From positions 1 to 6,595 of the forward strand of contig JAQXIB010000008.1 of NCBI GenBank assembly GCA_029007575.1: a stretch of DNA of 6,595 nt, read 5' to 3'. The translations under genes were made by a program, and so were the position numbers. Each line of letters begins with the position of its first letter. Position 1 is the first letter of the stretch. The notes beneath the pieces are model-generated. The model worked only from the letters and a program-made list of their open reading frames with translations. It was not told the DNA's origin and searched no databases. This document shows positions 6,394 through 6,595 of the stretch, one piece after another. The DNA comes from Clostridiales bacterium (lineage in GTDB: Bacteria; Bacillota; Clostridia; Oscillospirales; Ruminococcaceae).

Positions 6394-6469
6394 GGGCCTG
6401 TAGCGCAGTTGGGAGCGTGCTTGAATGGCATTCAAGAGGTCGAGGGTTCGATCCCCTTCAGGTCCACCA
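6394..6469 (+). tRNA. tRNA-Ala (anticodon GGC)
   Basis: A complete 76-nt cloverleaf with CCA encoded. The acceptor stem pairs GGGCCTG with CAGGTCC and contains the G3-U70 wobble pair, the identity element for alanyl-tRNA synthetase, with A73 as discriminator. The D-arm is GCGC-AGTTGGGA-GCGT. The anticodon arm CTTGA-ATGGCAT-TCAAG places GGC at 34-36, decoding GCC and GCU alanine codons. The T-arm is GAGGG-TTCGATC-CCCTT with the standard TTCGA loop, the last pair being a G-T wobble. It is preceded directly by a hairpin of repeat unit 2 and followed by a strong terminator, so it forms a single-tRNA unit. Confidence 0.97.
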
Positions 6470-6484
6470 TTAGTCGGTAAAGAC

Positions 6485-6525
6485 AAAAAACCAACCCGTC
6501 TCGAAATGAGACGGGTTGGTTTTTT
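6485..6525 (+). terminator. Intrinsic terminator of the tRNA unit, probably bidirectional
   Basis: A perfect 12-bp stem CCAACCCGTCTC / GAGACGGGTTGG (6491-6502 and 6508-6519) closes a 5-nt loop GAAAT. It is followed by TTTTTT (6520-6525) and preceded by AAAAAA (6485-6490). The A-tract becomes a T-tract on the minus strand, so it can stop transcription both ways. It lies 15 nt after the tRNA and 4 nt from the stop codon of the possible minus-strand gene at the right edge. Confidence 0.95.
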
Positions 6526-6529
6526 GTAC

Positions 6530-6595
6530 CTATGCGGTCATATTTAGCGAGATTTCTTTGTCAATTCCTAAGAAGAATTGCTTAATGTCAAAGTT
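6530..6595 (-). CDS. Possible C-terminal end of an unidentified protein (partial)
   Basis: The minus strand entering from the right edge has one open frame of 21 codons ending in TAG at 6532-6530; the other two frames close quickly. The residues (NFDIKQFFLGIDKEISLNMTA) have ordinary protein composition, and the stop codon is followed after four bases by a terminator that works in this direction. This is the layout expected of a gene's 3' end converging on the tRNA unit. No family can be recognised from so short a piece, and a chance open frame of this length is not rare. Confidence 0.4.
   Translation of the reverse strand, partial: NFDIKQFFLGIDKEISLNMTA

Noticed and set aside
6394..6469. Integration (att) site of a mobile element at the tRNA
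   Set aside because: The duplicated part is the 5' side, directly adjacent and in tandem; no integrase or duplicated tRNA 3' end is present in the window.
6292..6480. A 62-codon plus-strand frame over the repeats and tRNA
   Set aside because: It translates through the tRNA-Ala gene and gives the familiar artefact peptide seen when tRNA genes are read as protein.

Overview
The window looks like a chromosomal segment of a low-to-moderate GC Firmicute, most likely a Clostridia/Oscillospiraceae-type anaerobe. Three things point that way. The gene order resembles the Bacillus/Clostridium yaaO-(tmk)-yaaQ-(yaaR)-holB-yaaT neighbourhood. There is a small clostridial-type 2[4Fe-4S] ferredoxin. The promoters are sigma-A-like with AGGAGG-type ribosome binding sites. 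All recognisable protein genes lie on the minus strand; the only clear plus-strand gene is a tRNA. Species cannot be named from the sequence alone.

Reading the minus strand in its direction of transcription (right to left), the window has: the last codons of a possible gene at the right edge (6530-6595); an AGCS-family sodium:alanine/glycine symporter (4559-5935); a PLP-dependent Orn/Lys/Arg-decarboxylase-like protein of YaaO type (3141-4463); the cyclic-di-AMP receptor DarA/PstA (2709-3032); the DNA polymerase III delta-prime subunit HolB (1639-2619); RicT/YaaT, a PSP1-domain protein of the Ric complex (678-1547); and a 57-residue ferredoxin (281-454) with its own promoter. The decarboxylase, darA, holB and ricT form the conserved cluster. 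Thymidylate kinase (tmk) and yaaR, which usually sit in it, are absent. The gaps between genes are about 90-110 nt, unusually wide for a tight operon. The first 280 bases hold no assignable gene.

The plus strand carries a compact unit at 6176-6525: a near-consensus sigma-A promoter, two 89-bp tandem repeats, an intact tRNA-Ala(GGC) with encoded CCA, and a strong intrinsic terminator. The repeats start with the 5' part of the tRNA (acceptor strand and D-arm) but then run into unrelated sequence that can form hairpins. The promoter would therefore transcribe two tRNA-like 5' modules before the functional tRNA. This is the most unusual thing in the window. The remainder is ordinary housekeeping content with some interesting regulatory detail.
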